A stretch of DNA of 42,035 nucleotides from an uncultured Bacteroidia bacterium. GTDB taxonomy: Bacteria > Bacteroidota > Bacteroidia > Bacteroidales > UBA932. Under the pieces are notes generated by a model that was not told the origin of the DNA, searched no databases, and saw only the letters and a program-made list of their open reading frames with translations. Positions 31,964 to 41,242 of this stretch are shown here, piece after piece. Numbering within the stretch: the stretch's first letter is position 1; each line of letters starts with the position of its first letter. The stretch covers positions 1 through 42,035 of the forward strand of contig CACZDC010000032.1 of NCBI GenBank assembly GCA_902779785.1. Reading direction: 5' to 3'. The translations under genes and the position numbers were made by a program.

Positions 31964-33397
31964 TCTCTTCCTGACTATCTTCCATCCGATGGCGGCCACC
32001 AGGATGGACATCAGCGGAGAAAGCAGATTGAAAATGCAGAAAGGCGCGTAGGAGAGCGTCGGGACCGACAGTATGGTCGCCTGTGTCATTCCGCAGCTGG
32101 ACCAGGGGAAGAGCGGGGAAGTGACTGTCGACGAATCCTCTACGCTGCGGCTCAGCAGCTTAGTCTCAAAGCCTTCTTTTTCAAAACTGTCCTTATATAT
32201 ATTGGAGGTCAGGATTATGGACAGATACTGGTCCGAGACTATTCCGTTGAGGGCGGTTCCGGTCACGACCGTGGAGGCGACCAGTCCCGTGCGGCTTCTG
32301 GTAAAAGGTGAAAGGATTCTGGCCAGGTCGCCTATCATCCCGCTGGCCTTCATACAGGCACCGAAGCACATTGCGCAGATAATCAGATAGATAGTGTTCA
32401 GCATCCCTATCATCCCTCGGGACGAGACAAGCTCGTTGACCTGCTCGTTGCCGGTCTCTATGGGTATGGAATTATAGATCGATTCCACCACGCCTGCAAA
32501 CATAATCCGGGCTTTCCCTCCTTCCGTCACCGCGGCGCCGATTTCCCGGATCAGATCCCCCTGGAACAAGACCGAAGCTATGACAGCGGCCAGGCTCCCC
32601 AGGGCGAGAACCGCCACCGCCGGCATCTTCTTCCATATCATAAAGAAAGTTATAAGGGGCACCAGCATCAGCCAGGGAGTGATTCTGAAGCGGGAAGAGA
32701 GCACTTCCGAATACATTTGCATCTCTCCCGCGCTCGAGCCGTCGTGAGCCAGTCCCAGTATCGTGAAAACGATAAGGGTGATAGTGAAAGAGGGCACGGT
32801 AGTCAGCATCATATAGCGTATATGTGAGAAGAGGGGCACGCCGTTGACGGAAGAGGCCAGGACCGTGGTGTCCGAGAGAGGGGATATCTTGTCTCCGAAA
32901 TAGGCCCCGGATATGATTGCGCCGGCGGTAATGGCCTCCGAGAAGCCTTCCGCCTTGCCGATCCCGATAAGGGCCACTCCGACTGTCGCGATAGTCGTCC
33001 AGGATGAGCCCGTCATTACCGACACTATGGCGCAGAGTATGCAGGCCGTCAGAAGGAATACCTTCGGGCTGATAATCTTGATCCCATAACAGATGAAGGC
33101 TGGGACGACGCCGCTGACCGTCCAGGTCCCCGAGACTGCGCCTATCATCAGCAGTATGAGGATGGCCGTGGCAAGGTCGCCGACATAGGAACTAACCGCC
33201 CCCTCGAACTCTTTCCAGGGAGTCTTGTAGAACAGCACCGACAGCAGGACGCAGATGCCTGCGGCCGTCAAAAGTGCCACCTGGGAGGCCCCGAGAATGG
33301 AATCGGCGCCGAATACTGAAATGTCCAGCGCCAGAAGTACGACCAGAACCAGGAGGGGGAGAATCGCTATGGCCGTACGCTTAAGTTCGTTTTTCAT
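31958..33397 (-). CDS. nhaC: NhaC-family Na+/H+ antiporter
   Basis: A 479-residue polytopic inner-membrane protein with about 11-12 hydrophobic segments. Motifs of the NhaC family are visible: [37 protein letters not shown] and [14 protein letters not shown]. It would exchange sodium for protons, or possibly another cation or a dicarboxylate, since the family covers several substrates. The start at 33397 (MKNELKRT) is the ATG; the TTG one codon before is less likely. The regulator gene ends 6 bp upstream on the same strand, so they form an operon. Its 3' end overlaps lptB by 6 bp. Confidence 0.9.
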   Translation of the reverse strand: MKNELKRTAIAILPLLVLVVLLALDISVFGADSILGASQVALLTAAGICVLLSVLFYKTPWKEFEGAVSSYVGDLATAILILLMIGAVSGTWTVSGVVPAFICYGIKIISPKVFLLTACILCAIVSVMTGSSWTTIATVGVALIGIGKAEGFSEAITAGAIISGAYFGDKISPLSDTTVLASSVNGVPLFSHIRYMMLTTVPSFTITLIVFTILGLAHDGSSAGEMQMYSEVLSSRFRITPWLMLVPLITFFMIWKKMPAVAVLALGSLAAVIASVLFQGDLIREIGAAVTEGGKARIMFAGVVESIYNSIPIETGNEQVNELVSSRGMIGMLNTIYLIICAMCFGACMKASGMIGDLARILSPFTRSRTGLVASTVVTGTALNGIVSDQYLSIILTSNIYKDSFEKEGFETKLLSRSVEDSSTVTSPLFPWSSCGMTQATILSVPTLSYAPFCIFNLLSPLMSILVAAIGWKIVRKRL

Positions 33398-33403
33398 CAA
33401 ATA

Positions 33404-34555
33404 TCAGAACAATACGTAGTCTTGAACGTCTTTTGCACTTATCGGGTTGCCTCCGAGTATCATCAGCCTTTCCACCACATTCCTCAGTTCCCTGATGTTC
33501 CCGGTCCATTCCTTATCGACCAGCATCTGGATAGCTTCGGGGGAGAATTCCTTTCTCGGCATCGCGGTTTCGGAGGAAATCTGGTCGAGGAAGTGATTGA
33601 CCAGCAGGGGAATGTCATCCTTCCTTTCGTCCAGATTCGGAACTTTGATCACTATTACGCTGAGGCGGTGGTAAAGGTCTTCGCGGAAGTTGCCCTTCGC
33701 AATCTCCTCCTGCAGGTTCTTGTTGGTGGCGGATATGACTCTCACGTTGACAGTTATATCCTTGTCCGAGCCAACGCGTGAGATTTTCCTTTCCTGCAGC
33801 ACCCTCAGCACCTTTGCCTGTGCGGCAGGGGACATATCTCCGATTTCATCGAGGAAAAGCGTGCCGCCGTCGGCCTGCTCGAATTTGCCCTTGTGCTGCT
33901 TTATTGCGGACGTGAAGGAGCCTTTTTCGTGCCCGAACAGCTCACTTTCAATAAGTTCCGAGGGAATTGCGGCGCAGTTGACCTCGATGTATGGCATCAT
34001 CGAACGCTGCGAAAGCTGGTGAAGGCTGCGGGCGACCAGTTCCTTGCCGGAACCGTTCGGCCCTACAATCAGCACGCTAGCATCGGTGGGCGCGACTTTC
34101 TCGACCATCTCCCTGACGTGTTTTATCCCTTCCGATTCTCCGATCATCTCCTGGCCATAGACCTTTTTCTTCAGGATGCGGGTCTGGGACACCAGGGAAG
34201 CCTTGTCGACGGCATTCTTCAAAGTGATCAGTATGCGGTTCAGGTCGAGTGGTTTCTGGATGAAATCATAGGCGCCGTTCTTTATGCACGATACGGCAAG
34301 CTCTATGTCCGCGTGGCCGGAAATCATTATCACGGGGGACTCTACTCCGTCCTTGATCAGGGTGGCAAGGACTTCGGTCCCGTCCATTCCCGGCATCTTT
34401 ATGTCGCAGAAAACTGCATCGTACTTTTCTTTTTCCGCCTTTTGGACGGCCTCTTCGCCGTTTTCTGCAAGGTCTACCTGATAGTCCTCCATCTCGAGGA
34501 TTTCCTTCAGGGAATAGCGTATCGAACGCTCGTCGTCAGCAATCAGAATTCTCAT
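33404..34555 (-). CDS. NtrC-type response regulator lacking a DNA-binding domain
   Basis: A 383-residue protein from the ATG at 34555 (MRILIADDERS). Receiver 1-120 with phospho-acceptor Asp51 (FCDIKMPGMDG), then a sigma-54 AAA+ domain: Walker A GPNGSGKE (165-172), GTLFLDEIGD (Walker B) and the Arg-finger region FREDLYHRLSV. The loop usually written GAFTGA, which touches sigma-54, reads GSFTSA (212-217). The protein ends right after the AAA+ lid (KDVQDYVLF), with no FIS-type helix-turn-helix, whereas full NtrC proteins have about 450-470 residues. Similar short forms are, as I recall, common in Bacteroidota. No partner kinase is in the window. Confidence 0.9.
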   Translation of the reverse strand: MRILIADDERSIRYSLKEILEMEDYQVDLAENGEEAVQKAEKEKYDAVFCDIKMPGMDGTEVLATLIKDGVESPVIMISGHADIELAVSCIKNGAYDFIQKPLDLNRILITLKNAVDKASLVSQTRILKKKVYGQEMIGESEGIKHVREMVEKVAPTDASVLIVGPNGSGKELVARSLHQLSQRSMMPYIEVNCAAIPSELIESELFGHEKGSFTSAIKQHKGKFEQADGGTLFLDEIGDMSPAAQAKVLRVLQERKISRVGSDKDITVNVRVISATNKNLQEEIAKGNFREDLYHRLSVIVIKVPNLDERKDDIPLLVNHFLDQISSETAMPRKEFSPEAIQMLVDKEWTGNIRELRNVVERLMILGGNPISAKDVQDYVLF

Positions 34556-34579
34556 AGTGCAAATATCGTAAAAAATTTC

Positions 34580-34587
34580 TACATTTG
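34580..34587 (+). promoter_or_regulatory. Probable -7 element for cmk-ispH
   Basis: TACATTTG fits TAnnTTTG and lies 14 bp before the ATG at 34602, in the short gap between the divergent regulator and cmk genes. No clear -33 element. Confidence 0.45.
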
Positions 34588-34601
34588 TCTTTCGGAGATT
34601 T

Positions 34602-35312
34602 ATGCTTATGAATATTCCTGACATTATAATCGCCGTTGACGGCTTTTCTTCGACAGGCAAGAGTTCTTTTGCCAAAATGGTAGCGAAGGAGTTTTCCTTC
34701 CTTTATCTGGACAGCGGTGCTATGTACCGCGGCGTCACGCTTTTCTCGATGGAAAGCGGATGGATAGACGCCGGAGGCAAGATTGACGAGCCTTCCCTGA
34801 AAGCCGCCCTGCCTGCCCTGGACCTTCATTTCGAGGCGGACGGCCTCCATATGGGCGAAAGGTGCATCGAGAAGGAAATCCGCACGCTGGAGGTGTCCTC
34901 CCACGTCTCTCCCGTGTCGGCGATTCCATTCGTCCGCAGCTGGGTGGACGAGAGGCTGCACGCCTTTTCTGAGGGTGGCCGCGTCATTATGGACGGCCGG
35001 GACATCGGGACGACCGTCTTCCCGAACGCCGAGCTGAAGATATTTATGGTCGCCGACGAGATGGTCCGGGCTCAGAGGCGTTATGACGAAATGGTCGCGA
35101 AGGGCGAGAGTCCGAAGCTGGAGGACGTCCTTAACAATCTCAAGGAGCGCGACTATATCGATTCGCACCGCGAGACTTCGCCGCTTCGGAAGGCCGACGA
35201 CGCCTATGTGATGGACAATACCCATATGAGTTTCCACGAAGAACTTGTCTGGGTGCTCGGAGTCATCCAGGGCAAGTTCGGCATCCTCGAGGCCCCGTCC
35301 CTGAAATGGTAA
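34602..35312 (+). CDS. cmk: Cytidylate kinase
   Basis: A 236-residue (d)CMP kinase supplying CDP and dCDP. Nucleotide-binding P-loop GFSSTGKSS, YLDSGAMYRGVTL (substrate region) and VIMDGRDIGTTVFPNA are typical Cmk motifs, followed by RAQRRYDE and a lid with RDYIDSHRETSPLRKADDA. An ATG two codons in (34608) is an alternative start. The gene overlaps ispH by 7 bp, a pairing often seen in Bacteroidales. Confidence 0.94.
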   Translation: MLMNIPDIIIAVDGFSSTGKSSFAKMVAKEFSFLYLDSGAMYRGVTLFSMESGWIDAGGKIDEPSLKAALPALDLHFEADGLHMGERCIEKEIRTLEVSSHVSPVSAIPFVRSWVDERLHAFSEGGRVIMDGRDIGTTVFPNAELKIFMVADEMVRAQRRYDEMVAKGESPKLEDVLNNLKERDYIDSHRETSPLRKADDAYVMDNTHMSFHEELVWVLGVIQGKFGILEAPSLKW

Positions 35313-36169
35313 GCGTCGAAATAGACCCCGGCTCGGGCTTCTGCGGCGGGGTTATCCGGGCTATCGGCAGCGCCGAGGCCTATCTGAATGAAAATGACCA
35401 TCTTTACTCGCTCGGAGCCATAGTTCACAACGAGGCCGAGCTGGAGCGCCTCGCTGCTTCCGGCCTTATCACAGTGTCATCCCCCTCGGAAGTCCCTCAG
35501 GGGGACGCGCTGCTGGTCAGGGCCCACGGCGAGCCGCCTTCCACCTATGCCGCCGCCAGGGAAAGGGGACTCCGCGTGATTGACTGTACCTGCCCCGTGG
35601 TGCTCAGACTGCAGGAGGAAATCCGCAAGGCCTATGAGCGTGTCCATTCCGGCGAGGCTTCCGGCAAGGTGCTGATATTCGGGAAGATAGGCCACGCGGA
35701 AGTGCTTGGTCTCGTCGGCCAGGTGGGAGGAGACGCCATAGTGATAGAAAAGCGCGGGATGCTTGAGGATCTGCTCCCTTCCCTCGATCCGAAAGCCCCG
35801 GTGGAAATCTTCTCCCAGACTACCAAGAGCCCTTCCGAATACGCCGCAGTCTGTGAACTTGCCAAGTCCTACTTCGACAATGTCCTTGTCCACGAGAGCA
35901 TCTGCGCCCAGGTCGCCGGCCGTTACGAGCGCCTTGCATCTTTCGCCAAGGCCCACGACGTCATTCTTTTCGTCGCCGGAGCGTCCAGTTCCAACGGGAA
36001 AGTCCTCTCGGACCTCTGCCGCTCCGTCAATCCGCGTACCTGGATGGTCGCCGGACCGGACGAAATCGACCCGGCCTGGGTAAAAGACCAGGACCGGGTC
36101 GGAATCTGTGGCGCGACTTCCACGCCGAGGTGGCTTCTGGAAGCTGTTGCCGCCTATTTCACGCGCTGA
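35306..36169 (+). CDS. ispH: 4-hydroxy-3-methylbut-2-enyl diphosphate reductase
   Basis: A 287-residue iron-sulfur enzyme making IPP and DMAPP in the last step of the MEP pathway. The three cluster cysteines are visible: Cys13 (GFCGGV), Cys96 (CTCPVV) and Cys200 (ESICAQVAGR). Conserved His41 (VHNEAE) and His74 (RAHGEP), SQTTKS around 170-175 and GASSSNGKVL near 230 complete the active site. The start overlaps the cmk end, suggesting translational coupling. The 3' end overlaps efp on the opposite strand by 16 bp. Confidence 0.95.
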   Translation: MVSVEIDPGSGFCGGVIRAIGSAEAYLNENDHLYSLGAIVHNEAELERLAASGLITVSSPSEVPQGDALLVRAHGEPPSTYAAARERGLRVIDCTCPVVLRLQEEIRKAYERVHSGEASGKVLIFGKIGHAEVLGLVGQVGGDAIVIEKRGMLEDLLPSLDPKAPVEIFSQTTKSPSEYAAVCELAKSYFDNVLVHESICAQVAGRYERLASFAKAHDVILFVAGASSSNGKVLSDLCRSVNPRTWMVAGPDEIDPAWVKDQDRVGICGATSTPRWLLEAVAAYFTR

Positions 36170-36723
36170 CCGTAGCTGCGGTCGGTGGTATTCACTGTGA
36201 TGACTTCACCGGTTTCGATGAACAGCGGAACCATTATTTTGGCGCCGGTCTCGAGGGTGACTTCCTTAAGGGCGGAAGTTGAGGCGGTGTTGCCTTTGAC
36301 GGCGGGCTCGGAGTAGGTCACTTCGAGGGTGACATAGGTCGGGAGCTCGCAGGTGAGGCAGCGCTCTTCGGGTTCGACCAGGAACATCATCTCGACCCTC
36401 TGGCCTTCCTTCATAAGGTCAGCGTTCTCGACGACATCGTGGGGAAGGGTGATCTGCTCGTAGGTCTCTTCGTGCATAAAGTTGAAGTTCTCGCCGTCAT
36501 CATAAAGATACTGGTAGGGGCGGCGTTCGACGGTGATGGTGTCGATCTTCGCTCCGGCGGTGAATGTGTTTTCGAGGATGCGGCCGTTCTCGAGGTTACT
36601 GAGTTTCGTCTTCACGAATGCGGGGCCTTTGCCCGGCTTTACGTGCTGGAAATATACTACCACGCAGGGTTTTCCGTTAAAACTGATGTAAAGGCCGTTT
36701 TTGAAATCAGCGGTTGTTGCCAT
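36154..36723 (-). CDS. efp: Elongation factor P
   Basis: A 189-residue protein with the three-domain EF-P layout; it helps ribosomes through proline runs. The domain I loop reads HVKPGKGPAF with Lys32 at the tip, so modification would be of the lysine type rather than Arg rhamnosylation; no modifying enzyme is seen here. The family signature near the C-terminus is KIMVPLFIETGEVITVNTTDRSYGQRV. It has its own promoter, divergent from the tRNA promoter. Confidence 0.96.
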   Translation of the reverse strand: MATTADFKNGLYISFNGKPCVVVYFQHVKPGKGPAFVKTKLSNLENGRILENTFTAGAKIDTITVERRPYQYLYDDGENFNFMHEETYEQITLPHDVVENADLMKEGQRVEMMFLVEPEERCLTCELPTYVTLEVTYSEPAVKGNTASTSALKEVTLETGAKIMVPLFIETGEVITVNTTDRSYGQRVK

Positions 36724-36751
36724 AAAAATCTCTGTTTATCAATTTGATTTG

Positions 36752-36783
36752 CAAAAATAAGCAATTAGCATTTTTTCTCCAAA
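36752..36783 (-). promoter_or_regulatory. Promoter for efp
   Basis: On the minus strand TTTG (36783-36780), 20 bp, TATTTTTG (36759-36752), a full match to the Bacteroidota consensus, 28 bp before the efp ATG. Confidence 0.72.
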
Positions 36784-36797
36784 TTCTCCATAAAAAA

Positions 36798-36828
36798 TTT
36801 GTCAATTCAAAATTTTGTGCTACATTTG
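36798..36828 (+). promoter_or_regulatory. Promoter for the tRNA locus
   Basis: TTTG at 36798-36801, 19 bp, TACATTTG at 36821-36828; the tRNA starts 16 bp later. A full consensus match. Confidence 0.75.
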
Positions 36829-36844
36829 CAGTCCCAAACCTCAA

Positions 36845-36956
36845 GCGGATGTGGTGAAATGGTAGACACGCTACTTTGAGGGGGTAGTGGGCGATGGCTG
36901 GCTAGCGCATCTGCTTTGGGAGCAGAGGGTCGTGTGTTCGAGTCACATCACCCCGA
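36845..36956 (+). tRNA. Chimeric tRNA locus: 5' part of tRNA-Leu(GAG) joined to 3' part of tRNA-Pro(TGG)
   Basis: From 36845 the sequence follows tRNA-Leu: acceptor GCGGATG, D-arm TGGTGAAATGGTAGACAC, anticodon stem CTACT/GGTAG around loop TTGAGGG with anticodon GAG at 36878-36880, then the start of a long variable arm (GGGCGATGGC). At about 36898 it changes to tRNA-Pro: TAGCGC (end of D-arm), stem TCTGC/GCAGA around TTTGGGA with anticodon TGG at 36917-36919, T-arm GTGTG-TTCGAGT-CACAT, 3' acceptor CACCCCG and A at 36956. The Leu acceptor 5' strand cannot pair with the Pro 3' strand, and the Leu T-arm and Pro 5' acceptor (expected CGGGGTG) are missing. Neither tRNA is complete, although a good promoter and terminator flank the locus. 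Confidence 0.8.
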
Positions 36957-36959
36957 CGT

Positions 36960-36995
36960 AGACGGGTCCTCCGGCGGGACTCGTCTATTTTTTTG
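36960..36995 (+). terminator. Rho-independent terminator after the tRNA locus
   Basis: AGACGGGTCC (36960-36969) pairs with GGACTCGTCT (36977-36986) in 10 pairs, one of them G-T, around a 7-base loop, followed by A and a run of seven T. Confidence 0.85.
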
Positions 36996-37053
36996 TAGTC
37001 CTGGTTTTGTAATGTCGCGGGAAATTGCTAAATTAGAGCCGAAAAGGGAAACG

Positions 37054-39249
37054 ATGGCAAACGTAGACACAGCTCAGTTAAGCGCAAAACTCAAGGCTTT
37101 CTTTGGTTACGACAGTTTCAAAGGAGACCAATTGCCGATAATCCAGCATCTTATTGCCGGAAACGACGCCTTTGTGCTGATGCCCACCGGCGGCGGCAAA
37201 TCCCTTTGCTATCAGCTCCCCGCCCTGGTGATGGAGGGTACGGCTATAGTCATTTCGCCCCTTATCGCCCTGATGAAAAACCAGGTCGACGCAATCCGCG
37301 GCTTCGTTTCCGGCGAAGAAAGCATAGCGCATTTCCTGAACTCCTCGCTCAGCCGCGCCCAGATTTCGGACGTCCAGGAGGACCTCCGCTCCGGCCTCAC
37401 CAAGCTGCTGTACGTCGCCCCGGAATCCCTTACCAAGGAAGAGAACATAGCTCTGCTCAAGACTATCCATATTTCTTTCTACGCCGTCGACGAGGCCCAC
37501 TGCATCTCTGAATGGGGCCACGATTTCCGTCCGGAGTACAGGAAGATCCGTTCCATAATAGACCAGATCCAGCCTGCTCCGCTTATCGCCCTCACGGCGA
37601 CCGCCACTCCGAAGGTCCAGAGCGACATCCTCAAGAACCTCCGCATCCAGGACGCCAGGGTGTTCAAGTCCTCCTTCAACCGTCCCAACCTGTATTACGA
37701 GGTCCGGGACAAGGTGGAGGCGGAAAAGGACATAATCCGTTTCATCCGGCAGCATCCCGGCCGCTCCGGAATTGTGTACTGTCTGAGCCGGAGAAAGGTA
37801 GAGGAGCTCGCCAGCCTGCTCTGTATCAATGGAATACGCGCCCTCCCATACCACGCCGGACTGGACGCGAAGACCAGGGCTGAGAATCAGGACAAGTTCC
37901 TTATGGAAGAGGCCGAAGTGATTGTGGCCACAATCGCCTTCGGAATGGGCATAGACAAGCCGGACGTGCGTTTTGTCATCCATTATGACATCCCCAAGAG
38001 CATCGAAGGCTATTATCAGGAGACGGGGCGTGCCGGACGCGACGGCAAGGAAGGCCTTTGCATCACCTATTACAGCTACAAGGACATACGCAAGCTGGAA
38101 AAGTTTATGCAGGGAAAGCCCATCGCCGAGCAGGAAATCGGGCGCCAGCTCCTCAGCGAGACGGTGGCTTATGCCGAATCCAGCCAGTGCCGCAGGAAAC
38201 TGCTGCTGAATTATTTCGGCGAGGAATATTCCGAGGAGAACTGCGGCTGCTGCGACAACTGCCTGCATCCAAAGCCGCGTTTTGACGGCCGCGAGGAGAT
38301 GTGTATGGTCATCGAACTGGTGGACAGTCTCAGGGAGCATTTCAAGGTGGAGCATATCGCTTCCATCCTCGCCGGAGAATCGACGGCTATGATCAAGTCC
38401 TACCATCACGACAAGAGCCGTTTCTTCGGCGCCGGGAGCAATCACGAGGTCCGCTTCTGGATAGCCGTGATCCACCAGGGCCTTATCCTGCACCTGCTGG
38501 AGAAGGACATTGAGAATTACGGACTTATCTCCGTGACTGACGAGGGACTGAACTTCTTTGTCCGTCCTTATGAGCTTATGCTGGTGGAAGACAGGGCCTT
38601 TTCCGAAGGCGGCGACGACGATGACGACGAGCCTGTGCCGGGAGCCGGCGGCGGGGCCGATCCCGTGCTTCTGGCTATGCTCAAGGACCTTCGCCGGGAC
38701 GTGGCCCATTCCCAGCACGTACAGCCCTGGGTGGTCTTCTCGGAGCCTTCGCTTGAGGATATGGGCATACTGTACCCGATTACCCTTGAGGAATTGAAGA
38801 ACTGTCAGGGGGTGGGCGAGGGCAAGGCCCGCAAATATGGACAGCCGTTCATAGAGCTGATAGCCCGCTATGTCGAGGAAAATGAAATTATGCGCCCGGA
38901 TGATTTCATCGTGAAGTCGGTGGCTCCGAAGTCCGGGAACAAGGTTTACATCATCCAGAGCATAGACAGGAAGATGGACCTGGAGATCATAGCTTCGGCC
39001 AGGGGGCTGGATATGGACGAGGTCCTGACTGAAATCGAGGCCATAGTCGCGTCCGGAATGCGTCTTGACCTTAATTATTATATCCGGGAGCATCTGGACG
39101 AGGAAGTCGTCGAGGAGATTTTCGACTGGTTCCGCGACGAGGCTCAGTCGGATTCCCTGGAGGAGGCCATCAAGGCGCTCGGCGCAGATTATGAAGAAGA
39201 GGAAATAAGGCTTGTCCGCATTAAATTCTTGTGCGAAGTGGCCAATTAG
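37054..39249 (+). CDS. recQ: ATP-dependent DNA helicase RecQ
   Basis: A 731-residue 3'-5' helicase in recombination and repair. Walker [33 protein letters not shown] (motif II and the aromatic-rich loop), and [16 protein letters not shown] followed by [12 protein letters not shown] (motifs V and VI). The RQC zinc site has Cys in [10 protein letters not shown] and CGCCDNC. An HRDC-like region follows ([17 protein letters not shown]), and a C-terminal extension of about 100 residues beyond it. The start at 37054 ([13 protein letters not shown]) is preferred; an in-frame ATG at 37012 would add 14 residues, and frames starting earlier run into the tRNA. Confidence 0.95.
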   Translation: MANVDTAQLSAKLKAFFGYDSFKGDQLPIIQHLIAGNDAFVLMPTGGGKSLCYQLPALVMEGTAIVISPLIALMKNQVDAIRGFVSGEESIAHFLNSSLSRAQISDVQEDLRSGLTKLLYVAPESLTKEENIALLKTIHISFYAVDEAHCISEWGHDFRPEYRKIRSIIDQIQPAPLIALTATATPKVQSDILKNLRIQDARVFKSSFNRPNLYYEVRDKVEAEKDIIRFIRQHPGRSGIVYCLSRRKVEELASLLCINGIRALPYHAGLDAKTRAENQDKFLMEEAEVIVATIAFGMGIDKPDVRFVIHYDIPKSIEGYYQETGRAGRDGKEGLCITYYSYKDIRKLEKFMQGKPIAEQEIGRQLLSETVAYAESSQCRRKLLLNYFGEEYSEENCGCCDNCLHPKPRFDGREEMCMVIELVDSLREHFKVEHIASILAGESTAMIKSYHHDKSRFFGAGSNHEVRFWIAVIHQGLILHLLEKDIENYGLISVTDEGLNFFVRPYELMLVEDRAFSEGGDDDDDEPVPGAGGGADPVLLAMLKDLRRDVAHSQHVQPWVVFSEPSLEDMGILYPITLEELKNCQGVGEGKARKYGQPFIELIARYVEENEIMRPDDFIVKSVAPKSGNKVYIIQSIDRKMDLEIIASARGLDMDEVLTEIEAIVASGMRLDLNYYIREHLDEEVVEEIFDWFRDEAQSDSLEEAIKALGADYEEEEIRLVRIKFLCEVAN

Positions 39250-39263
39250 AGCAGTGCAGAGAA

Positions 39264-41240
39264 GTGATTCCGAAAGAAACAGTAGACCAGATAGTTGATG
39301 CGGCCAAGATCGAAGAGGTCGTAGGGGATTTCGTGAGCCTTAAGCGAAAAGGCGGAAGTTTCTGGGCTTGCTGCCCCTTCCATAATGAGAAATCTCCCTC
39401 TTTCCACGTAGTCCCCGCACGTGGGATATACAAGTGTTTCGGCTGCGGCAAGGCCGGGAATGCGATAGGCTTTCTGATGGACTATGAGCGTCTCAGTTAT
39501 ACTGAAGCGCTGAAATACCTTGCCGACAAGTACCATATAGAGGTTCGCGAAAAGGAGGAGACCGCAGAGGAAATCGCTGCCCGGCAGAAGGACGAGAGCC
39601 TGCATCTGGTCTCCGACTTTGCCTTGAAATTCTTCTGCGGGCAGCTTTCCTCAGGGGAGGGCCGGGCCATCGGTTACCAGTATTTCCGCTCCCGCGGACT
39701 GCTTGACCAGACAATCGAAGAATATGGCCTGGGATGGGCCCCGTCGGGAAAGAATGCCTTTACCGAGGCTGCGCTGAAGGAAGGTTACAAGAAGGAATAT
39801 CTAGTGGAGACCGGCCTCTCAAGCGAATGGGAGGACGGTTCTGTCCACGACCGTTTCTACGAAAGGGTGATTTTCCCCATCCATTCGGTCAGCGGCAGGG
39901 TGATCGCCTTCGGCGGCAGAACGCTTAAATCCGGCGACGAGGCCAAGAAGATTGGCAAGTATGTCAATTCCAAGGAGTCGGAGATTTACATAAAGAACAA
40001 GGCTCTATACGCCATCCACAAGGCCAAGAACGAGATCAACAAGCAGGACAAGGCTATACTTGTCGAAGGCTATCTGGATGTGCTGTCGATGCATCAGCTC
40101 GGGGTAAGGAATGTGGTCGCCTCCTGCGGCACATCCTTGACGGAGGAGCAGGTCAAGCTGATCAAGCGCTTCACCGACAATGTGACCGTAATCTATGACG
40201 GCGATTCCGCCGGAATCCACGCCACCCTGCGTGCCATCAACCTGATACTCAAGGAGGGAATGAACGTGAAGGCGGTGCTGCTTCCCGACGGCGAGGACCC
40301 GGATTCATACGCCCAGTCCCATACTCTCGAAGAGGTCAAGGCCTATATAGCCTCCCACGAAGTGGATTTCGTGGAATTCAAGGCCCAGCAGCAGCTGGAC
40401 CCTGTCGGGGATGATCCCCTTCAGAGGGCGAATCTGATCAACGATGTCGCGGACACCATCGCCCTTATTCCGGACGGAGTGAAGAGGGCGGTGTACGTTG
40501 AGGCTACCGCAAGGCGTTTCCGTGTGGATGAAGACCTTTTGTTCGAGAGGATAGGCCGCACGCGGGAGAAACTTGTCTTCGAGCAGCAGCGTGACCGCCG
40601 CAGGGAAGAGCGGGAGGAAGAACGTGAGCCGGAAAGGCGTCCTTCAGCGACGGCTGTCTCCCGTAAGAAGGACCCATTGGTGAACGATGAACTGCTGGCG
40701 CCCTCCGAGGAAGAGCTTCTGACCTTCATCCTGACAGACGGCACAGAGTCGCTTTCTTTTGAGGTGGATTCGGAATTCTATGATCCGGAAGGCTCGCAGA
40801 GCGTGGCGGAGTTCATAGACACGGCCCTTTCCGGCGACGGCATAGTTTTCTCCAACGATGCCTACCGGCGGACTTACGACGCTTATTTCGCGCTCTATGA
40901 CAAGGGCCTGGCCCAGGACCAGATCGTGCGCGAACTTATGTCGGGCGAGGACAGGGAAGTCGCTGACGTGACGGCGCGCTGTTCTGTCCCGAAATACGAA
41001 CTGACGGTCAAGAATTTCACGTCGGCCCTTACCGCGAAGGAGTCCTGGCTGGTCATCTATGTGCCAAGGGCTATCCTTGCCTATCACGTCAAACGCCTCC
41101 AGCAGAGGCAGGAAATCCTCACCAGGGAACTCTCCGGAGCCGGCATCGGACGGCAGCTTGAGATAATGGCTGAACTGGGGAAACTCAACAGCCTGATGAA
41201 AAGGATAAATGTAAAACTCGGAAGAATAAGGAAAGAATAG
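39264..41240 (+). CDS. dnaG: DNA primase
   Basis: A 658-residue primase that makes RNA primers at the replication fork. The CHC2 zinc-binding N-terminus is visible ([12 protein letters not shown] and [11 protein letters not shown]), then the catalytic core with TOPRIM motifs [14 protein letters not shown] and YDGDSAG, and a C-terminal helicase-binding region (about 470-658) after an Arg/Glu-rich linker. The start is taken as the GTG at 39264 (giving [20 protein letters not shown]), which fits the usual DnaG N-terminus; a GTG at 39231 would add 11 unlikely residues overlapping recQ. Confidence 0.94.
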   Translation: MIPKETVDQIVDAAKIEEVVGDFVSLKRKGGSFWACCPFHNEKSPSFHVVPARGIYKCFGCGKAGNAIGFLMDYERLSYTEALKYLADKYHIEVREKEETAEEIAARQKDESLHLVSDFALKFFCGQLSSGEGRAIGYQYFRSRGLLDQTIEEYGLGWAPSGKNAFTEAALKEGYKKEYLVETGLSSEWEDGSVHDRFYERVIFPIHSVSGRVIAFGGRTLKSGDEAKKIGKYVNSKESEIYIKNKALYAIHKAKNEINKQDKAILVEGYLDVLSMHQLGVRNVVASCGTSLTEEQVKLIKRFTDNVTVIYDGDSAGIHATLRAINLILKEGMNVKAVLLPDGEDPDSYAQSHTLEEVKAYIASHEVDFVEFKAQQQLDPVGDDPLQRANLINDVADTIALIPDGVKRAVYVEATARRFRVDEDLLFERIGRTREKLVFEQQRDRRREEREEEREPERRPSATAVSRKKDPLVNDELLAPSEEELLTFILTDGTESLSFEVDSEFYDPEGSQSVAEFIDTALSGDGIVFSNDAYRRTYDAYFALYDKGLAQDQIVRELMSGEDREVADVTARCSVPKYELTVKNFTSALTAKESWLVIYVPRAILAYHVKRLQQRQEILTRELSGAGIGRQLEIMAELGKLNSLMKRINVKLGRIRKE

Positions 41241-41242
41241 AT

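Noticed and set aside
36876-36956. A complete tRNA-Pro starting within the Leu anticodon region
   Set aside because: The G-run there could pair with part of the 3' acceptor, but mismatches remain at both ends of the stem and the spacing to the D-stem is wrong; the Leu-Pro joint explains every base better.
37078-39093. 671-codon open frame antisense to recQ
   Set aside because: It lies wholly opposite a gene with full RecQ motifs; the translation has no recognisable domain and reflects GC-rich codon use.
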